Source of the DNA: Gemmatimonadota bacterium
GTDB lineage: Bacteria; Gemmatimonadota; Gemmatimonadetes; Longimicrobiales; RSA9
Length of the DNA stretch: 64,000 nucleotides
Reading direction: 5' to 3'
Assembly (NCBI GenBank): GCA_007126035.1
Contig: SLCC01000015.1
Coordinates: 1-64,000 of the forward strand
The position numbers were made by a program, and so were the translations under genes. Below the pieces are notes generated by a model. It saw only the letters and a program-made list of their open reading frames with translations, was not told the origin of the DNA and searched no databases. Position 1 is the stretch's first letter, and each line of letters opens with the position of its first letter. Below are positions 33,707 to 41,560 of the stretch, in pieces.

Positions 33707-34369
33707 TCAGGCAAAGTCATCGCTTCGTGCCAGCCGCTCAGCCCGGCGGCGCTCGGCGGCCGTGTTCACGTTCAGGAAGCTCCGCCCCGGGTCGCACAGC
33801 TCCTCTACCCGGGCCAGCGGGATCCGGCGGGTCCTGACCTGGTCGAAGAACCCGATCATCCGGTGATCGCCCTGCCGGATCTGGTTCTCTATGGCCGGCA
33901 GGCAGTCGACCCGGTAGGCTGCGAACAGCGGCTCGACACCACGGCGCCCCCGACTTTCAGGGACGACCAGATCGGGTCCGTCCGGCTCCCCGTAACGTCC
34001 TGCATCTGCGTGGCCGAACGCCTGGTCCCGGACCCGCTCCAGCAATGGGAGGCAGGGGAACGGCAAGTCGCAGGCGACTGCCAGTATCCCCGGCCGCCCC
34101 TCCTCACGGGCCCAGAGCAGCCCCGTATGGATGCCACCGAGAGCACCCAGCCCCGGTCGGACGTCCGCTCGGACGGGGAGTTGGAGGTCGGCGAAGATGT
34201 CCGGCTCGTTGGCAAGGAGGACCAGGTCCGGCGTAACCTGTTCCAGGACCCGGGCAACACGGTCGATCAGCCGGGCGCCAGCAACCACCGCCAGCGCCTT
34301 GGGCGAGCCGTAGCGGCGGCTCTGGCCACCGGCCAGGATGGCGCCGAAGGGTGCCTTGGCGCTCCTCAT
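33707..34369 (-). CDS. mobA: Molybdenum cofactor guanylyltransferase
   Basis: MobA attaches GMP to molybdopterin to make the guanine dinucleotide cofactor. The 220-residue product has the nucleotidyltransferase P-loop LAGGQSRRYGSPKAL, then RPGLGALGGIHTGLLWA and the metal-binding VACDLPF. The later GVEPLFAAYR segment is also typical. No other molybdenum cofactor gene is in the window. It lies downstream of the BON-domain gene on the same strand with a 70-bp gap. Confidence 0.92.
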   Translation of the reverse strand: MRSAKAPFGAILAGGQSRRYGSPKALAVVAGARLIDRVARVLEQVTPDLVLLANEPDIFADLQLPVRADVRPGLGALGGIHTGLLWAREEGRPGILAVACDLPFPCLPLLERVRDQAFGHADAGRYGEPDGPDLVVPESRGRRGVEPLFAAYRVDCLPAIENQIRQGDHRMIGFFDQVRTRRIPLARVEELCDPGRSFLNVNTAAERRRAERLARSDDFA

Positions 34370-34438
34370 TCGCGACCTGCCTCGTCAGTCGTGCGGAGCG
34401 GCAGGAGGTCTGGTGGGAGCGGTGCGACGGGGCGCGGG

Positions 34439-34924
34439 CTAGTGCTGCTCGTCGCCCTCGATGCCCTCCTGGAACGGGCCCTCGGGGGGCTCGTACGAGC
34501 GGCCTTCCTCGATGGCCTTCTTGACGTCCCTGGTGCCGTACATCTCGCTGAGGTCGTCAGGGTGGAGGTGCTCGCTGGTGTCGCTGGTCGCCCTGTCACC
34601 CTCGCCCAGCTGCTTCGATGCCGCGGCGTCATCGAGCACCGCCCGGTCGGCCTCCCCTGGCCGCTCCTGGCGGGCCAGCCGGTCGACGACCACGTTGTTC
34701 TCGTACTCGATGGCACCGAGTCCGGCCAGCACCTGCTCGATGTGCTGTCGCTCGCCCTCGGTGCCGACCCTGCCCTCGATACGGATGCGTCCGTCAGCGA
34801 CTTCGATATCCAGGACATCCGGGTCGAAGTCCGGGACCTCGTCGAGCCGCTGCCGGACGAGGTCGTGCACGTCCTCATCGGACAGGTGGTCAAGGTTGAA
34901 TACGTCTTCGTAGTCGTGGGCCAT
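34439..34924 (-). CDS. BON-domain protein, cytoplasmic
   Basis: The product is about 161 residues, starting at MAHDYEDV after a GGAG-type site. Residues of about 15-80 form a BON-like alpha/beta domain (VHDLVRQRLDEVPDFDPDVLDIEVADGRIRIEGRVGTEGE, read in parts, and ENNVVVDRL), a fold that often binds lipid or other ligands. No signal peptide is visible. The C-terminal half is acidic, His/Asp/Glu-rich and probably disordered, with SEMYGTRDVKKAIEEGRSYEPPEGPFQEGIEGDEQ as a conserved-looking end. Function unknown; a stress-related role is common for BON proteins. Confidence 0.72.
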   Translation of the reverse strand: MAHDYEDVFNLDHLSDEDVHDLVRQRLDEVPDFDPDVLDIEVADGRIRIEGRVGTEGERQHIEQVLAGLGAIEYENNVVVDRLARQERPGEADRAVLDDAAASKQLGEGDRATSDTSEHLHPDDLSEMYGTRDVKKAIEEGRSYEPPEGPFQEGIEGDEQH

Positions 34925-34981
34925 CTTTCTCTCCTCCGGTTCCGGGGCCGGAGGAGAGTATTGCAACGGCGGTGCCGCGGA

Positions 34982-35701
34982 TCAGAGGCGGAACGATGCG
35001 CCCAGGCTCAGATTGAAGGCCTGGGTCCACTCCCTGTCATCTATCAACCTGGCCGGTGTGATGAAGCCGGGCGGCACATGCAGGCGCCAGAACAGGTTGC
35101 GCGCGTCGAGACGGATGGTGTGGCGCTGACCGAGGAACCATTCGGCGCCGACGCCGACGTGGCCGGTGAAGCCGGTCCGGAAACGGACACGCAGGTCCAC
35201 GTCGTCCCGGATCTCCTCCTCCGGCGAATGATCCGCGGCCACCGAGAAGGCACCGCCCAGCCCTAACAGAGCGTATGGCTGGATGTTGTTCCACGTCCTG
35301 GGCCCCGTGATGTCGAACCGGAGCGAGGCATCCGTCAGCAGCAGCGTGAGGTCGGCGGTGCCCTCCTCCACGAGACCCACCATGGGGTCTTCCCGTATCT
35401 GCTCCGGTGGGATCTCCGCGTCGTCACGGTCGTAAACCGTGCGACTCGTCGGGAACAGTGCGACGCGGCTGTCGAAAGTGAACGGGCCGGTCACCCTGAT
35501 CGCGAAACCCACACCGGCAGCGGGTCCGGACCCCGGGCCGGTCCCGATAGTGCCGCGATCGGCGAATATGTAGGTACCGTAGCCATAGAACCCGATACCT
35601 CGTTCCACGAAGTCGTAGGGTGAGGTAATGACTTGCGAGGTCGCAGGGGCGGCAGCCACCAGCAGGGCTGCCGCAGCGGTCAGGGCGCAGCGCTTGGACA
35701 C
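34982..35701 (-). CDS. Outer-membrane beta-barrel protein
   Basis: The product is about 239 residues, with a signal peptide (ALTAAAALLVAAAPATSQ). Alternating beta strands follow, with aromatic girdle residues and loops (IGFYGYGTYIFADRG, VGFAIRVTGPFTFDSRVALFP, GAEWFLGQRHTIRLDARNLFWRLHVPPG), and a terminal Leu-Ser-Leu-Gly-Ala-Ser-Phe strand typical of barrel C-termini recognised by BamA. It is probably an 8-stranded barrel. The GTG at 35701 gives the shortest credible signal peptide, though GGAGG lies 12 nt upstream; an ATG at 35746 is the alternative. Confidence 0.75.
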   Translation of the reverse strand: MSKRCALTAAAALLVAAAPATSQVITSPYDFVERGIGFYGYGTYIFADRGTIGTGPGSGPAAGVGFAIRVTGPFTFDSRVALFPTSRTVYDRDDAEIPPEQIREDPMVGLVEEGTADLTLLLTDASLRFDITGPRTWNNIQPYALLGLGGAFSVAADHSPEEEIRDDVDLRVRFRTGFTGHVGVGAEWFLGQRHTIRLDARNLFWRLHVPPGFITPARLIDDREWTQAFNLSLGASFRL

Positions 35702-35763
35702 AGGAACGTACCAACCTCCTGCCCGGACCGACAGGTCCCGGGCCAATGGGAACTATGTGCGAG

Positions 35764-35792
35764 AAGCTAGATACGGCAACGTGTGCACGCAA
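35764..35792 (-). promoter_or_regulatory. Promoter candidate for the outer-membrane barrel gene
   Basis: On the minus strand TTGCGT and TAGCTT are 17 nt apart, about 55 nt before the GTG start. It has the same TAGSTT -10 as the opposite promoter. Confidence 0.35.
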
Positions 35793-35808
35793 GCGAGACG
35801 CGGAACGT

Positions 35809-35838
35809 TTGACGGCAGTACAGCCCCGACCTTAGGTT
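35809..35838 (+). promoter_or_regulatory. Promoter of the M15-like peptidase gene
   Basis: TTGACG is followed after 18 nt by TAGGTT. The transcript would start near 35844, leaving a leader of about 130 nt. Confidence 0.42.
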
Positions 35839-35977
35839 GGGACCGCTGATCAGCTGGACCAGCACTCTGCAGGGGTTGCGATACCATTGGTCTCGGCCCG
35901 TCCTCGACCTGCTCGAGCCGGGCCAAGCGATCCGACGATCCACCGCCGAACCTGATCGGTAGCAAGAGTAGCACGTG

Positions 35978-37057
35978 ATGAAGCCAGATACTCGTCCCTG
36001 GGTCCTCATACCCATCGCAGCAACACTGTTCGTGCTGGTGTCCGCCGCCCCTGTTCGACTCGGTCCGGGTGGCGGTCTGCCGTCGATCGCCGATCCGGGC
36101 CCGAGCCCGACCACGGGCAGGGTCGAGCCGGCCGCCGCCGAGCCGACCGGGCGGGGCACTGCCCTGGAAGTGGCCATGGCCGAGGCGGCCTTCGGCAGGA
36201 GCGGAGCACTCCGGACCCAGGTAGTCGGGCCGGGCCAGGCTCTCCGGCTGGAGCTGACCTGGCACGCTCTACCCATCAACTCCATACGCTACCGCTGGCG
36301 GCCGGTCCTGGGCACGACCGGGGCCGGGTCCGGTGGCAGACTGGGCCTGAAAGACGTGGCCACGGCTCCTACGGCTCCCGGCGTCTACGAGCTGGAGCTG
36401 GAGTCCGACGGGCGCCAGATCGAGTTCGGGGAGAAGTTCCGCGTCGTGGTCAACGTCCCCTTCGAGCGGAAGCGGAGCGGCCGGATCGGGCCCTACCGCC
36501 TCGGTCGCTGGCCCACCGAAGGCGAGGGCCGGACCGACGAGTATGCTCCGCCAGCGGGTTTCATCGAGGTGACGGAGGCGAACCAGTCACTGCCACTCAG
36601 CGAGAATTTCACCCTCGGCCAGTTCCTGACCAAGGACCAGGAGTCGGTGTGGCCCAAGTACGTGGTGGTGGACCCGAAGCCCGTGGACAAGCTCGAGCTC
36701 GTGTTGCTCGAGCTGCGCGCCATGGGTATTCGCGCCGATCGCATGGTGGTCATGAGCGGGTTCCGTACGCCGCATTACAACCAGCGACACCTGGGCAACA
36801 GCCCCAGCTCCCTCAGCCGGCACCTGTTCGGCGACGCCGCCGATGTCTGGGTCGAGAACGGTGCGGACCGCTCAATGTCGGATCTCAACGGCGACGGGCG
36901 ACGGAACGTGAACGATGCCCGGGTGATCCTCCGGGCTGTGGACCGGGTGGAGCGGCGCCATCCCGACCTGGTGGGCGGAGCAGGTGTCTACCGCGCCAAC
37001 AACGTACGAGGTCCCTTCATCCACATAGACGTGAGAGGCCGTCGCGCCCGCTGGTGA
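35978..37057 (+). CDS. M15/DUF882-type D-alanyl carboxypeptidase-like protein with EF-hand loop
   Basis: The product is about 359 residues with an N-terminal hydrophobic export segment (VLIPIAATLFVLVSAAP). The catalytic region near residues 255-355 has SGFRTPHYNQ, SLSRHLFGDAADVWV (His and Asp metal ligands) and GPFIHIDVRGRRARW (last His), the YcbK/DUF882 version of the M15 zinc fold. Inserted between is SDLNGDGRRNVNDAR, an EF-hand or dockerin-like calcium loop. Peptidoglycan cross-peptides are the probable target. GTG at 35975 directly precedes the ATG. Confidence 0.85.
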   Translation: MKPDTRPWVLIPIAATLFVLVSAAPVRLGPGGGLPSIADPGPSPTTGRVEPAAAEPTGRGTALEVAMAEAAFGRSGALRTQVVGPGQALRLELTWHALPINSIRYRWRPVLGTTGAGSGGRLGLKDVATAPTAPGVYELELESDGRQIEFGEKFRVVVNVPFERKRSGRIGPYRLGRWPTEGEGRTDEYAPPAGFIEVTEANQSLPLSENFTLGQFLTKDQESVWPKYVVVDPKPVDKLELVLLELRAMGIRADRMVVMSGFRTPHYNQRHLGNSPSSLSRHLFGDAADVWVENGADRSMSDLNGDGRRNVNDARVILRAVDRVERRHPDLVGGAGVYRANNVRGPFIHIDVRGRRARW

Positions 37058-37229
37058 GGCTCGCCTCCGGTAGGTGTCTTCAGCCTCTGCCCAGCCTCGC
37101 ATCCGGTCGAGGACCTGTCCGCTTGCGGCGGCGGCGGGGCGGCGGCTACCTTCGCCCGCGACACCGAGTGCCCTGCGGGGGGGGCGGCCCGACCGGGACC
37201 GCCGGTGAACGGAAGCGCGGAGGAAACGC

Positions 37230-38003
37230 ATGGCAGGTCTGATGGACGGCAAGAAGGTCATGGTGTTCGGCGTCGCCAACGAACGCAGCATCGCCTGGGG
37301 CATAAGCAAGGTGATGCACGAGCAGGGCGCTCGACTGGGGTTCAACTTCGCCGGTGAGACGCTGGAGAAGCGGGTCCGGCCGTTGGCGGAGAGCGTGGAC
37401 GCCGAGCTGGTCGTCCCGTGCGATGTGACTGATGACGACCAGGTCACGGAAGCCTTCGGCCGTATCCGTGAGACCTGGGGCGGTCTGGACGTGTTGGTCC
37501 ATTCCCTGGCCTTCGCCCGGCGCGAGGAGCTGATGGGTCGCTTCTCCGACACCAGCCGCGAGGGCTTTCTGAAGGCCATGGAAGTCAGCACCTATTCGCT
37601 GGTCCACCTGAGCCGGGAAGCCGCTCAGCTCATGCCGGACGGTGGTAGTATCGTCACCATGACCTACTACGGCTCGGAGAAGGTGGTGGAGAACTACAAT
37701 GTGATGGGAGTGGCCAAGGCGGGCCTGGAGGCGGCCGTCCGGTACCTTGCCGCCGATCTGGGGCCCCAGGGTATCCGCGTGAACGCGGTGAGCGCCGGAC
37801 CCATCAAGACACTGGCAGCCGCCGGTGGTGTGAAGAACTTCCGCGGCCTCCTGACCCTCTTTGAGGAGAAGGCGCCACTGCGACGCAATGTGACCCAGGA
37901 AGACGCGGGCCATGTGGCGCTGTTCCTCTGCTCCCACATGGGCGCGGGAGTGACGGGGGAGGTCCTGCACGTGGACTCCGGGTTCAACATCCTGGGCCAC
38001 TGA
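37230..38003 (+). CDS. fabI: Enoyl-[acyl-carrier-protein] reductase (NADH), FabI
   Basis: FabI reduces the enoyl-ACP double bond, the last step of each fatty-acid elongation cycle. The 257-residue product has the family's cofactor motif VFGVANERSIAWGIS, HSLAFARREEL, and the catalytic Y-x6-K in YNVMGVAKAGLEA, followed by RVNAVSAGPIKTLAA. The ATG follows GGAGGAAACGC. The product is the target of triclosan-type inhibitors in other bacteria. Two small unknown genes follow within 250 bp. Confidence 0.97.
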   Translation: MAGLMDGKKVMVFGVANERSIAWGISKVMHEQGARLGFNFAGETLEKRVRPLAESVDAELVVPCDVTDDDQVTEAFGRIRETWGGLDVLVHSLAFARREELMGRFSDTSREGFLKAMEVSTYSLVHLSREAAQLMPDGGSIVTMTYYGSEKVVENYNVMGVAKAGLEAAVRYLAADLGPQGIRVNAVSAGPIKTLAAAGGVKNFRGLLTLFEEKAPLRRNVTQEDAGHVALFLCSHMGAGVTGEVLHVDSGFNILGH

Positions 38004-38011
38004 TAAGCGTT

Positions 38012-38236
38012 ATGAGGCGCTACTCCGATCGCCGGGGCAGGAGCTGGGATGTGCTGGTGGGGCGCGAATCCTTCGGCGCGTTCTATGCCATCTTCGTCCC
38101 CGCGGCCGGTAATCCGGAGGCGGCGCGCCAGGCGCTCCTGGAGGCGGACTCCCAGTTGCGCGCGGACGCGGAGCTGGGCGAGCTCACCGAGAGTCAGTTG
38201 CATGATCTGTTGGAACGTTCCGAGCCCAAGGTGTGA
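38012..38236 (+). CDS. Small conserved-looking protein, first of a related pair
   Basis: The product is 74 residues, starting 9 bp after fabI. It opens RRYSDRRGRSWDVLVGRESFGAFYAIFVPA, a small beta-sheet domain, then a helical Ala/Leu/Glu stretch. The next gene opens with the same pattern (x-Arg/Lys-x-Phe/Tyr then G-R-x-W and a Y-x-V/I strand). No known family is recognised. Tight spacing suggests co-transcription with fabI and the downstream gene. Confidence 0.7.
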   Translation: MRRYSDRRGRSWDVLVGRESFGAFYAIFVPAAGNPEAARQALLEADSQLRADAELGELTESQLHDLLERSEPKV

Positions 38237-38237
38237 C

Positions 38238-38555
38238 ATGAAGACATTCAGGGGAGAGGATGGACGGGAGTGGGTGGCCACGGCCATGGAGGAGGACGCC
38301 CCACGCCACCACGGCCGCTGGTACCTGGTGCTCCACCCGGCCGACGAGCCGGGCCTGCAGCTGGTGCTGCCCGAGGTGCGATGGCAGACACCCCACACCG
38401 CCGACCGCTCGATCCGGGCCATGTCCGAGTTCGAGCTGAAGAGGCGGCTCCGGATGGCGGGAAACCGGGTGGAGTCTCCGGGCACGATCAGAGACTCGTT
38501 CGGCGCCTGGCAGCAAGGCGGTCCCGGAGCGAAGGGCGGCACCAGGGCGGGGTGA
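38238..38555 (+). CDS. Small conserved-looking protein, second of a related pair
   Basis: The product is 105 residues. It starts 1 bp after the previous stop and opens KTFRGEDGREWVATAMEED, then RWYLVLHPADEPG, matching the previous gene in pattern. The rest is a basic helix (FELKRRLRMAGNRVE) and a Gly-rich tail. It lies directly before the NlpC/P60 gene. No family recognised; the pair probably arose by duplication. Confidence 0.68.
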   Translation: MKTFRGEDGREWVATAMEEDAPRHHGRWYLVLHPADEPGLQLVLPEVRWQTPHTADRSIRAMSEFELKRRLRMAGNRVESPGTIRDSFGAWQQGGPGAKGGTRAG

Positions 38556-38562
38556 GCCAGGA

Positions 38563-39609
38563 GTGAGTGACCCTGGCGCCATCCGGCGCGCAGCCAGAGA
38601 GGTGCGGACGGCCTTTGCTCCCGACCCGCGAATAGATATCTTCGACGTCCGGGTCCGGAAAGACAGTGCCGGCACGGTCGTCGAGGGAGACACCACGATC
38701 CCGGCAGCGGGCGAGATGTTCAGACGCCTCCTGCAGGAAGCAGGCGACCAGACTGATGTCCGCCTACGCTTGCTTCCCGACAGATCCCTGGAGCCGCGGA
38801 ACGAGGCATTGGTGCGGGCGCCCATCGCCCCGGTCTACCGCCGGCCCACCATGAACTCGACCCAGCTCACCCAGTACGTGCTGGGTGCGCGCCTGACCCT
38901 CCTGTCGAGACGCGGTCGGTTCTTCCGGGTGAGAGGCGAGGACGCCCACGTCGGCTGGGTCCATCGGGGCTACCTGTCCCGGGGTGAAACCGACTGGGCC
39001 CTGCGATGGGAGCGGGCCGAGCAGGGTGAGCCCGTCGTCTCTCTTGGAGCGGAGGTACAGGACCAGACGGAGAGCGTGTTCGCCAGACTGCCATGGGGCT
39101 CACGGGTCATCCAGCAGGCGGGCGGCAGGCTGCTACTGCCCGACGGCCGGACCGGCGAACTGGCGTCAGGCGAAGTGGTGGCCGTCGACCGGATCTCAGA
39201 CCGATTCCCTCCTCGTGGCGAGAGCGTCGCCCGTACCGCACGCCGCTGGATCGGATCGCCCTACCTGTGGGGCGGAGTCACGCCCCACGGCGTGGATTGC
39301 TCCGGCTTCGTCCAGTCGGTCTGCTGGATCCACGGAATGGCCCTGCCCAGGGACTCCGACATGCAGGCCCGGGTCGGCGCTCCGGTGGAGCCGGGGCCCG
39401 AGTTCCAGGCACTGCGCGCAGGGGACCTGCTCTTCTTTGCCGAGGGCCGGCGAGTCGATCATGTAGCGATGTCCCTCGGTGCTAGCAAGATCATACATGC
39501 GGCCGCCGGAAACGGGGTCGTGGACATGAACGACCTGTGCGGAGATACAGCGTTCGACTCATTCCTCCGCCGCATCCTGGTGGGAGCTCGGCGGCTGCTC
39601 CACCATTGA
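38563..39609 (+). CDS. NlpC/P60 cell-wall endopeptidase with SH3-like domains
   Basis: The product is 348 residues. Residues of about 80-215 contain two SH3-like segments (RAPIAPVYRRPTMNSTQLTQYVLGARLTLLSRRGRFFRVRG, read in parts; VGWVHRGYLS). The NlpC/P60 domain follows, with HGVDCSGFVQ (catalytic Cys), VDHVAMSLG (His) and KIIHAAAGNGVV (third polar residue). It probably cleaves gamma-D-Glu-diaminopimelate bonds in the wall. No signal peptide is visible, so it may act on cytoplasmic muropeptides or be exported another way. The GTG start overlaps AGGAG. Confidence 0.88.
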   Translation: MSDPGAIRRAAREVRTAFAPDPRIDIFDVRVRKDSAGTVVEGDTTIPAAGEMFRRLLQEAGDQTDVRLRLLPDRSLEPRNEALVRAPIAPVYRRPTMNSTQLTQYVLGARLTLLSRRGRFFRVRGEDAHVGWVHRGYLSRGETDWALRWERAEQGEPVVSLGAEVQDQTESVFARLPWGSRVIQQAGGRLLLPDGRTGELASGEVVAVDRISDRFPPRGESVARTARRWIGSPYLWGGVTPHGVDCSGFVQSVCWIHGMALPRDSDMQARVGAPVEPGPEFQALRAGDLLFFAEGRRVDHVAMSLGASKIIHAAAGNGVVDMNDLCGDTAFDSFLRRILVGARRLLHH

Positions 39610-39714
39610 GTCGCCGTCGCCCGGCTGCAGTCGCGCAGGTGGCGACACGGATCTTGCGGTGCACTCCGCATGACGACAAGTTAGTTCGGTCGGCACGACG
39701 GCCGTCGGGTGATG

Positions 39715-39748
39715 CGCGCCCCCCCAGGTCGGGGTGGCGCGTTTTTTT
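39715..39748 (+). terminator. Rho-independent terminator upstream of the ANTAR regulator gene
   Basis: Stem CGCGCC/GGCGCG with an inner CCCC/GGGG and an AGGT loop is followed by seven Ts. It ends 50 nt before the ANTAR gene, so it could stop the NlpC transcript or act as an attenuator in the ANTAR leader. Confidence 0.75.
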
Positions 39749-39798
39749 CATAGCCCAACGTACCCACGTCCGAAACCCATACCTTGGAGCAGCAACTG

Positions 39799-40389
39799 AT
39801 GGCGGAGTCATTGCGTTTCCTGATCGCCGACGACGAAGCACTGCACAACCTCGCCCTGACCAGTCAGCTCGAAGCACTCGGGCATCAGGTCATAGCGACA
39901 GCGTCCAACGGACAGGAAGCCGTCGAGATGGCACGCGAGAAGCGGCCCGACATGGCAATCCTGGACATTCGAATGCCGGTCATGAAAGGCCCGGACGCCG
40001 CCAAGCTGATCCACGCCGAGACAGCCATCCCCATCATCATCCTGTCCGCGTACAGCGACACCCGTACGGTCGAGGATGCCACCCGCTCGCCCATCTTCCA
40101 TTACCTGGTCAAGCCGGTGGACCCCGACGACCTGGCCCCTGCCATCTCCGTGGCCAGAGCCCGGTTCACCGAATGGAAGCGGGCGCGCGAGGAGCGTGAC
40201 ACCCTCGAGCTGAAGCTCGAGGAACGCAAGATCCTGGAGCGTGCCAAGGGCATCCTCATGGAGAGCCGCCAGATGACGGAGCAGGAGGCGTATCGGTTCC
40301 TCCAGAAGACCAGCCAGGACAAGAACACGCCCATGATCGACCTGGCCCGGAAGATCCTGCTGGCGGCGCCGTTGCTGCAGAAGGGCTGA
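39799..40389 (+). CDS. ANTAR-domain response regulator
   Basis: The product is about 196 residues. An N-terminal receiver has the acidic pair IADDEA, phospho-Asp in AILDIRMPVMKG, the LSAYSDT switch Ser, and the KPVDPDD Lys. The C-terminal ANTAR domain (ERKILERAKGILMESRQMTEQEAYRFLQKTSQ, in parts) binds paired RNA hairpins and works as an antiterminator in NasR, AmiR and EutV. The kinase gene lies 7 bp downstream. GGAG lies 9 nt before the ATG; a TTG at 39784 is the alternative. Confidence 0.93.
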   Translation: MAESLRFLIADDEALHNLALTSQLEALGHQVIATASNGQEAVEMAREKRPDMAILDIRMPVMKGPDAAKLIHAETAIPIIILSAYSDTRTVEDATRSPIFHYLVKPVDPDDLAPAISVARARFTEWKRAREERDTLELKLEERKILERAKGILMESRQMTEQEAYRFLQKTSQDKNTPMIDLARKILLAAPLLQKG

Positions 40390-40396
40390 GGTCGGG

Positions 40397-41560
40397 GTGC
40401 AGGGCACCGACGTGGAGCTGACCGCGAGAGGCGCCAGCTTGTCGAGTCGTGAGGCAGGGTCGCGGCGTGAGGATACAGGGGGCGCCCCGGCAACCATCCT
40501 GGTGGTCGATGACGAGCCCATGGCCAGGGAGACGCTGAGCGACCTGCTGGAAGCCCACGGCTACCACGTGGTGACGGCAGAGGACGCTGAACAGGCATTC
40601 GATCGCCTCCACCAGGCCGACCTCATCCTGCTCGATGCCATGCTGCCCGGCACCGACGGTTGGACCATATGCAGGGAGATCAAGGAGCGGATCGACCCGC
40701 TCCTGCCCATCATCATGGTCACCGCCCGCACCGCGCCCGAGGACGTGGTCAGGACGTTCGACGCAGGCGCCGACGACTACGTGCCGAAGCCGTTCCAGGT
40801 GGCCGAGCTGCGGGCCAGGATCGACTCCCGGCTCAGGGCGCACCGCGCAGAGCAGGCCCTCCAGGATGCGAACCGTCAGGCCTCCGAACTGGCCGAGCAG
40901 AACTATCGCCTCTACGAACAGGCTCGCCGCGACGCGGAGGATCGGGCCGCCCTGCTCAGAGAGCTCGACCACAGGGTGCGCAACAACCTGTCCATCATAA
41001 TGGGACTAGTCAGCCTGGAACGGACGAGGGGATCAGGCAGACCCGCCGCCGAGGCGCTACTGAGCCTCGAGAACCGGTTGCGGGCGTTCCTGCTCGCCTA
41101 CGAGGCGTTCCGCCGGAGCAACTACCGGGGCGTGCCGCTCAAGGACATCCTCCAACGTATACTCCAGCGCCTCACCAACACACTCCGGCCTGGGAACCAC
41201 ATAACGACCACGGTCACCGGCGACGACGAGCTGGTACCTGAACGCTACGGCTTCGCCCTGGCTCTGGCCATCAACGAGATAGCCTCCAGCGCCCTCCGCT
41301 CCGGGTTCCGCGAGAACAGCAACGGGCAGATCGCGGCCAGCGTCATGCTCGAGCCCGATCGCTTGGAGATCGTCGTCGCAGACGACGGACTCGCACGCAC
41401 CGCCGTCGGACCCACAGAGGCCGAAGCGGGAGGCGAAGAGTCGGTGCTGAGGGCCATTGTGGAAACGGAACTGGGCGGCCGGATCGTCTTCGAACCGACC
41501 GCCCAGGGTACCCGCGTCAGGATAATCTGTCCGATGGAACGGGAGCCCCAGTCTCAGTAG
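40397..41560 (+). CDS. Receiver-HisKA_2 histidine kinase
   Basis: The product is 387 residues. Residues of about 30-155 are a receiver (LVVDDEPMARETL, LLDAMLPGTDGW, VTARTAPED, PKPFQVAELRARI). A short coiled coil leads to a HisKA_2 phosphoacceptor (LLRELDHRVRNNLSIIMGLVSLE) and a degenerate HATPase-like domain (LALAINEIASSAL). HisKA_2 kinases are the usual partners of ANTAR regulators. With no sensor domain, the receiver may be its input. It converges on glnA with a 7-bp overlap of stops. Confidence 0.92.
   Translation: MQGTDVELTARGASLSSREAGSRREDTGGAPATILVVDDEPMARETLSDLLEAHGYHVVTAEDAEQAFDRLHQADLILLDAMLPGTDGWTICREIKERIDPLLPIIMVTARTAPEDVVRTFDAGADDYVPKPFQVAELRARIDSRLRAHRAEQALQDANRQASELAEQNYRLYEQARRDAEDRAALLRELDHRVRNNLSIIMGLVSLERTRGSGRPAAEALLSLENRLRAFLLAYEAFRRSNYRGVPLKDILQRILQRLTNTLRPGNHITTTVTGDDELVPERYGFALALAINEIASSALRSGFRENSNGQIAASVMLEPDRLEIVVADDGLARTAVGPTEAEAGGEESVLRAIVETELGGRIVFEPTAQGTRVRIICPMEREPQSQ

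Noticed and set aside
36872..36940. Dockerin-like loop as a sign of a cellulosome
   Set aside because: There is a single loop, no cohesin or scaffoldin, and it sits inside a peptidase domain; a plain calcium loop is more likely.
37178..37185. Run of eight G as a phase-variation tract
   Set aside because: It lies upstream of fabI, an essential gene, outside any coding frame and near no promoter box; slippage control is unlikely.
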